Assembly (NCBI GenBank): GCA_024636835.1
Contig: JAGXGH010000085.1
Location: 1-64,000 of the forward strand
Origin: Verrucomicrobiales bacterium
Lineage (GTDB): Bacteria > Verrucomicrobiota > Verrucomicrobiia > Verrucomicrobiales > SLCJ01
Length of the DNA stretch: 64,000 nt
Direction: 5' to 3'
Shown in pieces: positions 51,022 through 59,339 of the stretch (position 1 is its first letter; each line of letters starts with the position of its first letter). A program made the translations under genes and the position numbers. The notes below the pieces were generated by a model, which was not told the origin of the DNA, did not search any database, and was given only the letters and a program-made list of their open reading frames with translations.

Positions 51022-51792
51022 CTAGGCGTTGCGGAGACGTGGGGTGAATGCTACGCTGCTGACGGCGAAGGAGACGAGAAGGATGCCGCCAAGGTAGCAG
51101 GCAATGGTGGCAAAATCGGTAAAATTCAGGGCACCGAGCTTATACATCAAGCGGTTGCTCAGATTGGATAGGTGGAGATGTGGGCCGATTGTCCACAGGG
51201 TATCCAGCAGTGCGTTAGATTTGTTGAGGGTGAACTGTTTTAGATAGCCGACACCGTAAAGCCCGTAGAGGCCGGATGCAAGGGCGATAAGGAACGAAGG
51301 AGCTGACCCTATCCTAGTCGCAAAGCCGATCGAAATCATCAAGAGCGCACCGATTGTCAGCTGTGAGAGGGAGAAAAATTGAAGGTTCAGGTAGAACCAG
51401 AGCTTTGCTTCAGCGGGGTCGGATGGGCTCGCCCAGAAGACCGAGATCGCGGTTGCGGCTACGCCAAGTAAAATAGAGAACACCATCACTGATAGCCAGC
51501 TCTGTAGCATTTGGCGAACCGGCGTAACACCTTGGCTCGCGAAGTAGTCGCCCAGACCGTGGAGTCGCAGCGAGGCTCCGAGATTAGCGCCTTGGAACAG
51601 AACCCAAGTAAGCGATGCAATCCAGAATAGCATCCAAACCGTCCTGGCGCGCTCGGGTTCGATCAGGGTGACGTCCTGTTCATAAGGCGTCATCAGTGGC
51701 ACCACTGCGGCACCCACTGCAATCAATACGAGCCAAACCACCCAGACTTTGCGCTGGATGATGGTCGCTAGAAAAAGACGGAAAATGTCCAT
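51022..51792 (-). CDS. ABC transporter permease subunit
   Basis: A 256-residue membrane protein with six predicted segments (about 14-34, 50-72, 92-118, 130-160, 165-185, 228-250), the size and layout of ABC-2-type permeases. The segments include KVWVVWLVLIAVGAAVVPLM and SFLIALASGLYGLYGVGYLK. It pairs with the ATPase 24 bases upstream. No substrate signature is visible; ABC-2 proteins often export or take part in gliding and envelope functions. Confidence 0.7.
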   Translation of the reverse strand: MDIFRLFLATIIQRKVWVVWLVLIAVGAAVVPLMTPYEQDVTLIEPERARTVWMLFWIASLTWVLFQGANLGASLRLHGLGDYFASQGVTPVRQMLQSWLSVMVFSILLGVAATAISVFWASPSDPAEAKLWFYLNLQFFSLSQLTIGALLMISIGFATRIGSAPSFLIALASGLYGLYGVGYLKQFTLNKSNALLDTLWTIGPHLHLSNLSNRLMYKLGALNFTDFATIACYLGGILLVSFAVSSVAFTPRLRNA

Positions 51793-51816
51793 GACGGATG
51801 AAAATGGAGAGGGAGC

Positions 51817-52467
51817 TTAATTGAGCGCTGTTTTCAGCGCGCCCCAATGGCGGTCGGAGTCTGGGTTGATGTGAGACAACTTGGCGTTTGAAATAGTTAC
51901 GACACTGGGAAATTCGGCTTCGTCGGAATCTGGATGGCAGGTGATCAGTCGTAAGGTATTGGAGGTTTTCTTTGACCAGTGATTGAGAAAAAATTCCTGG
52001 GTGAAGGCATCGAGGCCTGTGAATGGCTCGTCGAGCAGAAGGATTTGAGACTGTTGATCAGTAGCGCGGCATTCAGCAAGGATGAGAAGAGCTTTCTGAC
52101 GGTTTCCGCGGGAGAGTCTGCCGAAGGGTTTGCGGTGTTCAAGTTCCACGGCATCAGCCATTTCGATGGCTTGCATACGGTGTTTCTTTTGGACAAGAGC
52201 TTTAAAGACAGTGGCAGGGGTCAACTCGCGATCGAACTCTAAAAACTCATTGACGAACTGAAGACGGCCATTGGTCGTGTAGTCACCAGACTTTGCCTTT
52301 AGTCCACCGGCTAGTGTTTTCAGTAGTGTTGTTTTGCCTCGGCCGTTGCGGGCGAGCAGGAAATGATTGCCCACGCCAAGCTCAATCGACGACGCAGTCG
52401 TTGCAATCGGCGTATTATAGCCAATGGCGAACGAGTCGGAGATGGTGATGGATGGGGTGTTTTCCAT
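51817..52467 (-). CDS. ABC transporter ATP-binding subunit
   Basis: A 216-residue ATPase. Walker A is ARNGRGKTTLLKTL (the canonical Gly-x-x-Gly-x-Gly-Lys has Arg at one position), the signature motif reads RLSRGNRQKALLILAE in place of LSGGQ, and Walker B with its catalytic Glu is ILLLDEPFTGLDA. It heads the minus-strand operon that continues through the permease, the His-rich protein and pilT. It is short and has no extra domain. The substrate is not known. Confidence 0.8.
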   Translation of the reverse strand: MENTPSITISDSFAIGYNTPIATTASSIELGVGNHFLLARNGRGKTTLLKTLAGGLKAKSGDYTTNGRLQFVNEFLEFDRELTPATVFKALVQKKHRMQAIEMADAVELEHRKPFGRLSRGNRQKALLILAECRATDQQSQILLLDEPFTGLDAFTQEFFLNHWSKKTSNTLRLITCHPDSDEAEFPSVVTISNAKLSHINPDSDRHWGALKTALN

Positions 52468-52819
52468 ATGGAAAATATAGATTTTTTACCGAGATAGGAC
52501 TCTCTGCAGCATTACTCATCATTTTCTGCATTGGGAACAAGTAAAATCACAGCTTCCTAAAAAGTATGGATAGGTTTGAAAAAATGTGAAAGAAAGTGAT
52601 GCGAATTTGAGTTAATATTAGATATTACTTACAACCTTACTGCAAATATGAGGATGGCGCATAAATCTCACAGGTTTTGCTTGGTTGCTCAGCATCCACT
52701 CGGGCTTTAGTCAAAAAGTGAGCGGACTCCGCCTTGGGTGACTTGAAGCTCGGCCTTACTGGCTTCAAGGGAATGAGAATTTAGGCAGGCGTTATCAGCG
52801 CGAGTTTTCACGCAGGGAC
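52468..52819. other. Gene-free stretch with promoter region and a hairpin
   Basis: The AT-rich part next to 52468 should hold the promoter of the ABC-PilT operon. Near the other end, CTTGAAGC (52742-52749) and GCTTCAAG (52762-52769) form an 8-bp stem with a 12-base loop, about 50 bases beyond the small-protein stop, a candidate terminator for the mrp operon. A smaller GCGG-ACT-CCGC stem lies nearby. No coding sequence seen. Confidence 0.45.
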
Positions 52820-53020
52820 TTAATTTTCCATCCATTTGGCCCGCCAGTCTGCGCGGTGGTTTTTCATCCAATCGACCAAGGCTTCTTCGAAGCCGATGTC
52901 GCGGCTTTGTTTTTCACTCTCGATCCATTTGTGGCGACGCACCTCTTCGAGTTGCAGGAGGAACTCCTGGTAGAAGGTGTGCTTCACGCTGGGCTTCGAT
53001 GATGGGTTTGGGGTGGCCAT
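52820..53020 (-). CDS. Small conserved-looking protein of unknown function
   Basis: A 66-residue soluble protein with many charged residues (LLQLEEVRRHKWIESEKQSR, then DIGFEEALVDWMKNHRADWR). The segment HKWIESEKxxRDIGFExAxxDW looks like a compact conserved helical motif that I recall in small proteins of several bacteria without a known role. It lies 6 bases after mrp, with which it must be co-transcribed. Confidence 0.65.
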   Translation of the reverse strand: MATPNPSSKPSVKHTFYQEFLLQLEEVRRHKWIESEKQSRDIGFEEALVDWMKNHRADWRAKWMEN

Positions 53021-53026
53021 GCTTGA

Positions 53027-54100
53027 TTAAGCGTCCTTCAAAACCGGATGCGATGCAAGTGTTGCGGCGACAGTTATAAATGCTTTTGCTGCTGGGTCGT
53101 CGGGATGAGAAAGTGTCACAGGCAAGCCGTCGTCGCCGCCGGTTCTTGTCGGAATGGTGATAGGGATTTCTGCGAGCAGGGGAACATTGAGCTTTTCCGC
53201 TTCACGGGTGCCTCCGCCTTGGCCGAAGATGTGGTAGACGGTGTTGTCCGATGGGCAGAGGAAGTAGGCCATGTTCTCGACAATGCCGAGCACAGGTACG
53301 TTGACTTTGTCGAACATAGAGACGGCTTTTCGGGCGTCGATCAGTGCGACTTCCTGTGGTGTGGTGACGATCAAGGCACCGTCCAGAGCAATGGTCTGAA
53401 CAATGGTTAATTGGATGTCGCCGGTGCCGGGAGGCAGGTCAAGGATGAGAACATCGAGTTCACCCCATGCGACATTGCGCAGGAATTGCTGGGTGTAGCG
53501 GGTGGCGATCGGTCCGCGAACGATGACAGGTGCGTTATCGGAGATCAAAAAGCCCATCGACATGAGTTTGATTCCGTGGGCCTCGATGGGAATAATTTCT
53601 TCTTTTTCGTTGGCGCGCGGAGACTCTTCGCTACCAAACATTTGCGCAACTGACGGGCCATAGAGGTCGCAGTCGCATAGTCCGACTTTCAAGCCTTGTG
53701 CCTTTAATGCGACGGCGAGGTTTGCCGCCACCGTGGATTTGCCCACACCGCCTTTGCCGGAACCAACCGCGATGATGCGTTTGATTCCTGGGATGGTGGC
53801 TTTTTCTGGTTGACCCTGTGCGGTGTTCGATCCTGCCATCTGGCCTGTTGGCGGGTCTTGAATTTGCAGGTCGATCTTAACGTTGCCAATGCCTTCGAGA
53901 GATTCCAGGGCAGCGTGCGCTTGTTTAAAAATGAGTTCGGGTACGCTGGGGTCTTTGGTCGCCAGGCCAATAGTGACGAAAACGTCATTGCCTTCGATGC
54001 GCGTGCCTTTGACCAAGCCGAATGAAACGATGTCGCGGCTGAACCCTGGGTAGCTAACGTTCTTTAGGGTTTCGAGGATAAGATCTTCAGTAAGTGGCAT
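53027..54100 (-). CDS. mrp: Mrp/ApbC-family Fe-S cluster carrier ATPase
   Basis: A 357-residue protein: an N-terminal MIP18/DUF59 domain (about 1-85, LKNVSYPGFSRDIVSFGLVK) and a ParA/MinD-like P-loop domain (about 105-345) with GSGKGGVGKSTVAANLAVAL, DLYGPSVAQMFG and LILDLPPGTGD, the Mrp/NBP35 signatures. These proteins transfer Fe-S clusters to apoproteins. The usual cluster-binding CPxC near NMxYFxCPHC is degenerate: this protein has NMAYFLCPSDN, with only one Cys. The DUF59-fused form still exists in many bacteria. Many Fe-S and haem proteins in this window could be served by it, but there is no direct linkage. Confidence 0.9.
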   Translation of the reverse strand: MPLTEDLILETLKNVSYPGFSRDIVSFGLVKGTRIEGNDVFVTIGLATKDPSVPELIFKQAHAALESLEGIGNVKIDLQIQDPPTGQMAGSNTAQGQPEKATIPGIKRIIAVGSGKGGVGKSTVAANLAVALKAQGLKVGLCDCDLYGPSVAQMFGSEESPRANEKEEIIPIEAHGIKLMSMGFLISDNAPVIVRGPIATRYTQQFLRNVAWGELDVLILDLPPGTGDIQLTIVQTIALDGALIVTTPQEVALIDARKAVSMFDKVNVPVLGIVENMAYFLCPSDNTVYHIFGQGGGTREAEKLNVPLLAEIPITIPTRTGGDDGLPVTLSHPDDPAAKAFITVAATLASHPVLKDA

Positions 54101-54136
54101 AAGAGATGTTGCGCTGGCATTGGCGACGGGTCAAAC

Positions 54137-54274
54137 TACCAAATCTTGGTATTGATTTGACGCGTCGCGTAGAACCGCTGCGCGGCACGCGATTGGCAAG
54201 TGGAAGGTGGGATGGTTGATAGTGAGCTAGTTGTGCGCGGCGAAAAGTCATGTTTTTGTCCGAAGCCGGTAATA
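54137..54274 (+). repeat. Dispersed hairpin-ended repeat, copy 4
   Basis: It starts TACCAA-ATC-TTGGTA (54137-54151), has a central imperfect hairpin (TCGCGT with ACGCGA outside, CCGC with GCGG inside) and ends AAAAGTCATGTTTTTGTCCG followed by AAGCCGGTAATA. The central block GACGCGTCGCGTAGAACCGC is also found in the copy at 58580. It lies between the 5' end of mrp and the 3' end of rpoN. Confidence 0.8.
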
Positions 54275-54283
54275 GTCACATTA

Positions 54284-55747
54284 TTACTGATGCTTACGCC
54301 GCAAATTGGTTGGCGGGATCCCTAAAGCTTCCCGGTATTTGGCGATTGTCCGTCGGGCGACGGTGAGGCCTTCATCATCGAGAAGTTTTGAGAGCTTGGC
54401 GTCGGATAGCGGTTTGGCCCCGTCTTCGGAGGCGACAAGTGCAGCGAGTCTGGTTTTTACCGAAGTGTTTGCAATGTCAGTGCCGTCTGCGGACTGGAAT
54501 CCGGCGGTGAAAAATCGCCGGAGCTCGAAGACTCCGTGCGGAGTTATGGTGTATTTGCCGTTGATCGCGCGTGACACCGTCGTCTCATGCACACCAATGG
54601 CGTCAGCGATTTGTTGCATGGTCATCGGACGGAGTGCGGAGATGCCTGCCTCCAAAAATGGCTGCTGACGTTGGATGATTTGGTGGGCGATTTTGCGCAG
54701 TGTTTCTTGTCGCTGCTCAATGCACTGGATGATGAATTTTCCGGCGCGGATTTTATCGCGAACGAATCCACGGGTCTCCTTGTCCGAGGATTCCTCGGAG
54801 AGTAAATCTTTGTAATAGCGGCTGACGCGGAGGCGGGGGAGGACTGACTCATTGAGGAGGGCCGTGAACTCGCCTGACTCATCGCAGGTGATTGTCATGT
54901 CCGGGTTGATCGTGCGACTATCGTCTTCTGAGAATGGTTCGGCAGGGCGAGGAGTGAGCGTGGCGATGAGTTCGGCCGCCTTGTTGACCTCGGCTACAGA
55001 GGTGTTGAGCGCACGTGCGATGTCTGGTCTGCGGTTGCGTATGAACGGATCAAAATATTGATCGAGGATTGTCGTCGCGAGATGGCTTGCGTAGCCGCGG
55101 CGTTGGAGTTGGATCAACAAGCAATCCGGCAAATTCCGTGCGCCAACGCCTGCGGGATCGAGTGTTAACAAAGTAGAATAAGCGGTCTCTACGTCGTCGA
55201 GCGACAACATGTTATCGAGCGCTATATCTTCGAGCGAGATGTCAAGATACCCGCGCTCGTCCAGAGCGGCGACGAGGATGTCGAAGGCTTGTCGCTCACC
55301 GCGGTTGAGTGGAGCGGTGGCGACTTGCTCCTGGAGATGTGATGCTAGAGTGAGCGGCGAGGCGATGGAGTCGTAGAGATGCTCTTGAAGTTCCTCGTGT
55401 TCGCGGTTTCGTCCGACATGCTGGCCGGCGAGGATTTGTTCTTCGCGATAATCTTCGTCCCACTGCTCAAGTTCGCGCAGTTCTTCATCGTGCTCGGCGG
55501 CCTGCTCTTCGGATTCGTCCAGAGAGGGGTCCGGTGACTCTTCTTCGAGAGTTGGGTTAGTCTCCAACTCTTGTTGAACAAGCTGTCGAAGCTCAAGCGC
55601 TGGAGCTTGAAGAATTTCCAAGCTTTGCCGCATCATCGGCGATAGCCGCTGCTGCAACCCCATCTCTTGATGTTGAGAAAGCCCTGCGCCGAGCGGACGC
55701 TGGGGTGCGGCCGCGCCAGATGAGGAATGCGCAGGAGGAGGGGTCAC
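54284..55747 (-). CDS. rpoN: RNA polymerase sigma-54 factor
   Basis: A 487-residue protein with the three sigma-54 regions: an N-terminal Gln/Leu-rich activator-binding region (LQQRLSPMMRQSLEILQAPA), an acidic linker, the core-binding domain (about 120-290) and the C-terminal DNA-binding part with the helix-turn-helix (MQQIADAIGVHETTVSRAIN) and the RpoN box ARRTIAKYREALGIPPTNLR. Sigma-54 needs enhancer-binding activators. It often transcribes pilin and other envelope genes, but I found no clear -24/-12 element in the pilus locus here. Confidence 0.95.
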   Translation of the reverse strand: MTPPPAHSSSGAAAPQRPLGAGLSQHQEMGLQQRLSPMMRQSLEILQAPALELRQLVQQELETNPTLEEESPDPSLDESEEQAAEHDEELRELEQWDEDYREEQILAGQHVGRNREHEELQEHLYDSIASPLTLASHLQEQVATAPLNRGERQAFDILVAALDERGYLDISLEDIALDNMLSLDDVETAYSTLLTLDPAGVGARNLPDCLLIQLQRRGYASHLATTILDQYFDPFIRNRRPDIARALNTSVAEVNKAAELIATLTPRPAEPFSEDDSRTINPDMTITCDESGEFTALLNESVLPRLRVSRYYKDLLSEESSDKETRGFVRDKIRAGKFIIQCIEQRQETLRKIAHQIIQRQQPFLEAGISALRPMTMQQIADAIGVHETTVSRAINGKYTITPHGVFELRRFFTAGFQSADGTDIANTSVKTRLAALVASEDGAKPLSDAKLSKLLDDEGLTVARRTIAKYREALGIPPTNLRRKHQ

Positions 55748-55832
55748 AGCGCAAGTTTCGAGTCAGATTAGACTTTCCGCAAGCAGGTATTACGCCAATT
55801 TCACGAATGTCGGTATTGTTGCATACTCTTGC

Positions 55833-57155
55833 TTACCCGGGTGGTGTCAGCGTATCGAGGTGGGCGATGGCGGATTCTCTATCAGCAAGTGCTCCGTCCA
55901 GTTGCATGTTTTGGAATTCGGTGAGCAGTTTGCCCATCTCAGGTCCTGGCTTCCAGCCTCGTTGAATAAGGTCTTTGCCGGAAATCAGTGGCGGAGGGAT
56001 CACCGGTTCGTTGGCGAATTCTCGTTGTTTTTCGAGGGCGAACTGGTAGTTTTCCGTGATGCCGTTTGATGATCCACAGTCTACCCGATGGAGTTCGATT
56101 TCATCGTCAAATGTAGGCCTTCCCATAAACCGGCGGAGTGTCGAGCGCTTCATTTTGGTGACGTTCATGAAGTTCATATGCTGCGAAACCATTTCAGCAA
56201 CGCTGTCGATCAGTGCGTTTGGTGATTTCAAGCGGCGGAGGATTTTCTCTGCCATTTCGGCGCCTGCCTTGTCGTGCCCGTTGAAGCGAATCCTTCCATC
56301 GTCATCGAAGGTTTGGGTGGCGGGTTTGGCAATGTCGTGAAGCAAGACCGCCCAGACGAGTGTCTCGGAAGCGTCGTCTGGTAGCATGTCGAGCATGATG
56401 CGGGTGTGAACGAACACATCGCCCTCAGGATGGAATTCTGGTGGTTGCTCGCACCCTTGGAGCACGAGAATTTCTGGTAAGATCTGTGCCATGATGCCGG
56501 ATTCTACCAGTAAGTCGAAGCCACGCAGACGGTTGGGGTGAATCAGGATTTGGCGTAGTTCCTCGCGGATTCGCTCCATGCTGATCGCGGCGACTTTGGC
56601 CGAGTGGTCGCAGAGTGCGGCCCATGTGACGGGTTCGATATCGAACTCAAAACGAGCGGCAAAGCGAATCGCGCGGAGCAGGCGCAGGTAGTCCTCTTCA
56701 AAACGTTTGACGGGGTTGCCAATGGCTCGGATACAGCGCGCGTCGATATCTTGGCGACCGTCTACAAAATCGATCACTTTATCGTCGACCGGGTTTTCAA
56801 ACAGTCCGTTAATGGTGAAGTCGCGGCGCTGTGCGTCCTTCTCCGGGGTGGAGAAACACACGTCGTCAGGCCGTCTTCCATCGCCGTAAGACCCGTCCTC
56901 GCGGAAGGTGGCGACTTCAAAATCCATGCCGTCGTGTTTCACTAAAACGACGCCGAAGTGCGCGCCCACCATGCGGTGACGCGGGAATAGCTTCGCGATC
57001 TCGCTTGGTGTGGCGTTGGTTGCGATGTCGTAGTCTTTTGGAGAAACTCCCATCAGTCGATCACGCACACAGCCACCAGCAAAGTAGGCGGTGAATCCAT
57101 TATTGCAGAGCGTGGCGATGACGGATGTCGCCTTGGATCGGAGTAAGTTTTGCAT
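55833..57155 (-). CDS. cca: CCA tRNA nucleotidyltransferase (or poly(A) polymerase) class II
   Basis: A 440-residue enzyme with the class II nucleotidyltransferase head: AGGCVRDRLMG, the metal-binding DYDIATNATP (DxD), and RRDFTINGLFENP. The 'neck' RFEEDYLRLLRAIRFAARFE binds ATP and CTP selectively. A C-terminal HD-type domain (VFVHTRIML, LLHDIAKP) is present. It adds or repairs the CCA end of tRNAs; the closely related poly(A) polymerases cannot be excluded by sequence alone. It is 85 bases upstream of rpoN on the same strand. Confidence 0.9.
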   Translation of the reverse strand: MQNLLRSKATSVIATLCNNGFTAYFAGGCVRDRLMGVSPKDYDIATNATPSEIAKLFPRHRMVGAHFGVVLVKHDGMDFEVATFREDGSYGDGRRPDDVCFSTPEKDAQRRDFTINGLFENPVDDKVIDFVDGRQDIDARCIRAIGNPVKRFEEDYLRLLRAIRFAARFEFDIEPVTWAALCDHSAKVAAISMERIREELRQILIHPNRLRGFDLLVESGIMAQILPEILVLQGCEQPPEFHPEGDVFVHTRIMLDMLPDDASETLVWAVLLHDIAKPATQTFDDDGRIRFNGHDKAGAEMAEKILRRLKSPNALIDSVAEMVSQHMNFMNVTKMKRSTLRRFMGRPTFDDEIELHRVDCGSSNGITENYQFALEKQREFANEPVIPPPLISGKDLIQRGWKPGPEMGKLLTEFQNMQLDGALADRESAIAHLDTLTPPG

Positions 57156-57436
57156 GCAGATGGATCGGTGGCAGGGGCGGAAGAATGTAACTTAAAGCTT
57201 ATTCGGAGTTATTGAAGAACCGCGAACACCGCTCAAACGGGCGGGACGCCCGCGCTCCTTGAGGGAATCACGCCGATGGCGCTCTTTAGTTGATGAAGGA
57301 ACTTTAGAGAGGACGATGGATGACGCAAGGTCAAGCGATTGCGTGCGGGTGATGTGGTAGTAAGATTGTTTGATTCTTCTCAAGATGGATTTTCCTATCG
57401 CCTCAGTAGTCAATCCGGCTTACCAAGAACTCTGAT
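57156..57436. other. Intergenic region with GGGCG-type hairpin
   Basis: This divergent region between cca and the prepilin peptidase should hold both promoters. GGGCG-GGA-CGCCC (57240-57252), followed by GCGCTCC, is a short perfect hairpin in a sequence context that recurs in Verrucomicrobia and Planctomycetes intergenic DNA, as far as I recall. No gene seen. Confidence 0.4.
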
Positions 57437-58579
57437 ATGTTTGATAACCCCATCGAATTTGTGCTGCAGTTTGCTGCCTTCATGATTGGTGCCTGTGTGG
57501 GATCCTTTCTCAATGTGTGTATCTATCGCTGGCCGCTAGATCTGAAAGTCGACGAGCCTAAGCGTTCGTTCTGCCCCAAGTGTGAAAGTGCGATTCCCGT
57601 ATGGCGGAATATTCCCATCCTCAGTTGGCTGCTGTTGCGCGGAAAATGCGCTGACTGCAAAGCGCCGATTCCTGTTCGTTATGTATTGGTGGAGGTGCTT
57701 ACGGCGCTTGGATTTCTTGGCTTGTGGTTGATGTGGCCCTCAATGGTTGGGGTGGCACTCATTTTCTTTTTTGTGTGCTGCATGGTGACGGTGTGGGTCG
57801 ATTTCGAGCACTACATCATCCCCGATCAGGTTTCGATCAAGGCGGTGCCGATCGGTTTGCTTTGCGCGGCACTTGCGCCTCAGTTGTTCGGCGAGACGGA
57901 GTGGTATCGCGGATTGATGTGGGGTGCGATCGGAGTGGTAGTGGGGTATTTGCTACTCTGGGGAGTGGTCGAACTGGGCAAGAAGGCGTTCGGGAGAAAG
58001 AAGATCAAGCTCGATAGCGAGTTGGCTTGGAAAGCGGAGGAAGAAGATGACGGTCCCGTGTTCACACTTGGTGATGAGAAATACCCTTGGGTGGATTTGT
58101 TCGCACGTCCGACGGATCGCCTGATTGTTGAGACGAAGGGATTATTCATTCGCCTGGTGAATGGCGAATCGGTGAAAATCGAGGAAGCCGATCTTCACCT
58201 CGGCTGGGAAGTGGTGGTGGTAATGCCCAAGGGGCAAAAAACATCGCCACTCCATGAGTGGCCGCTCGAGGAGGTGAAGTCGCTGCAGGGGAAGACATCC
58301 AATGTGGTGATTCCTCGCGAGGCGATGGGTTTTGGTGATGTGAAGTTTCTTGCGTTGGCCGGGTGTTTTGTTGGTTGGCAGGGTGTGCTGTTCACCGTTG
58401 CCGCGGCATCCTTGCTAGGGACCGTGATCTCCGTGTTGTTGATGGCAATTGGGTTGCGCAGGTGGACGACGCGGATTCCCTTTGGTCCCTATCTAGTGGC
58501 CGGTGCGTGGATTTGGATATTTGCGGGCTGGAAGATTATCCATTGGTATTTCGCGCTGATGGGTCTCGGCGAGGTCTGA
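57437..58579 (+). CDS. pilD: Prepilin peptidase/methyltransferase (PilD/GspO family)
   Basis: A 380-residue membrane protein. The N-terminal methyltransferase part has GSFLNVCIYRWP and a zinc site from two Cys pairs (CPKCESAIPVWRNIPILSWL, then GKCADCKAPIPVRY). The peptidase aspartates lie in WVDFEHYIIPD (about residue 121) and GFGDVK (about residue 300). The spacing between them is larger than usual by roughly 110 residues because of an inserted cytoplasmic loop (about 185-290, e.g. WKAEEEDDGPVFTLGDEKYP). It cleaves class III leaders of the pilin-like proteins encoded at 38536, 48256 and 63721 and methylates the new N-terminus. Confidence 0.92.
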   Translation: MFDNPIEFVLQFAAFMIGACVGSFLNVCIYRWPLDLKVDEPKRSFCPKCESAIPVWRNIPILSWLLLRGKCADCKAPIPVRYVLVEVLTALGFLGLWLMWPSMVGVALIFFFVCCMVTVWVDFEHYIIPDQVSIKAVPIGLLCAALAPQLFGETEWYRGLMWGAIGVVVGYLLLWGVVELGKKAFGRKKIKLDSELAWKAEEEDDGPVFTLGDEKYPWVDLFARPTDRLIVETKGLFIRLVNGESVKIEEADLHLGWEVVVVMPKGQKTSPLHEWPLEEVKSLQGKTSNVVIPREAMGFGDVKFLALAGCFVGWQGVLFTVAAASLLGTVISVLLMAIGLRRWTTRIPFGPYLVAGAWIWIFAGWKIIHWYFALMGLGEV

Positions 58580-58720
58580 TACCAGAACCTGGTAAGGTGT
58601 AGACGCGTCGCGTAGAACCGCTGCGCGGCACGCGATTTGCAAGTGATACCCAATTTTGTTTTTTTCGTGAGCTGTTTGTGTGCGGTGAATGATCATGTTT
58701 TTCATTGAAACCGGCCTGAT
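58580..58720 (+). repeat. Dispersed hairpin-ended repeat, copy 5
   Basis: It starts TACCAG-AAC-CTGGTA (58580-58594), a stem in which the last base pair differs from copy 4 (A-T replaced by G-C), so pairing is kept. The central block equals copy 4, and the end contains GATCATGTTTTTCATTGAAA. The first base overlaps the end of the prepilin peptidase gene. The repeat reaches towards the hpt gene. Confidence 0.75.
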
Positions 58721-58787
58721 GCAGAGCTTGTTGATTTTTTTCGTCAGGAGTTGGAGAGACGGTGATGAATGGAGTAGAGTCTGGGAT

Positions 58788-59339
58788 ATGGAATCGGCGA
58801 TTGATCGGATATTGTTTTCGGAAGCGGAGATACGTGGGCGTTTGGATGAGTTGGGCGCAGTGATCACCGAGGACCTGCGCGGCAAGCAGTTGACAGCGGT
58901 TGTGATATTACATGGTGGAATGATTTTGATGGCGGATCTGCTGCGTCGGATTCAATTGCCCTTGAAAATGGACTCGCTAGCGGTGCAGAGCTACCACGGA
59001 GGCACCGAGAGTTCGGGTGTGTTGACCTTCGGCAATGGAATGCCGGATGTGCGCGATCGGCACGTCTTGTTGCTCGACGATATTTTGGATACCGGGCGCA
59101 CATTGGTAGGTGTGCGTGAGAAGTTGCTGACTGAGGGCGGTGCTGCGGGAGTGAGCAGTTGCGTGCTTTTGAGTAAGCGCAAGAACAGGGCGAAAGAGAT
59201 CGAGCCCGACTACGTGGGGTTTGTCATGGACGATGAGTTTGTCGTCGGCTACGGGCTGGACTACGAGGGACGATTCCGGAATTTGCCCTTCATCGGTGTG
59301 CTGGATCCGTCCAAACTTGATGGGGAGGAGGGAGAATGA
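58788..59339 (+). CDS. hpt: Hypoxanthine phosphoribosyltransferase
   Basis: A 183-residue enzyme from ATG 58788 (MESAIDRILFSEAEIRGRLD). I choose this start because an in-frame upstream extension would begin inside the dispersed repeat and is not family-like. The PRPP-binding signature is HVLLLDDILDTGRTLVGV, flexible-loop and hood segments are VILHGGMILMADLLRR and SYHGGTESSG, and the C-terminal VGYGLDYEGRFRNLPFIGVL is typical. It salvages hypoxanthine (and guanine) to nucleotides with PRPP. The next gene overlaps it by 4 bases. Confidence 0.9.
   Translation: MESAIDRILFSEAEIRGRLDELGAVITEDLRGKQLTAVVILHGGMILMADLLRRIQLPLKMDSLAVQSYHGGTESSGVLTFGNGMPDVRDRHVLLLDDILDTGRTLVGVREKLLTEGGAAGVSSCVLLSKRKNRAKEIEPDYVGFVMDDEFVVGYGLDYEGRFRNLPFIGVLDPSKLDGEEGE

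Noticed and set aside
58689-58787. In-frame N-terminal extension of hpt
   Set aside because: It starts inside the dispersed repeat and its sequence is not like the family, whose proteins begin close to MESAIDRILFSEAEI.
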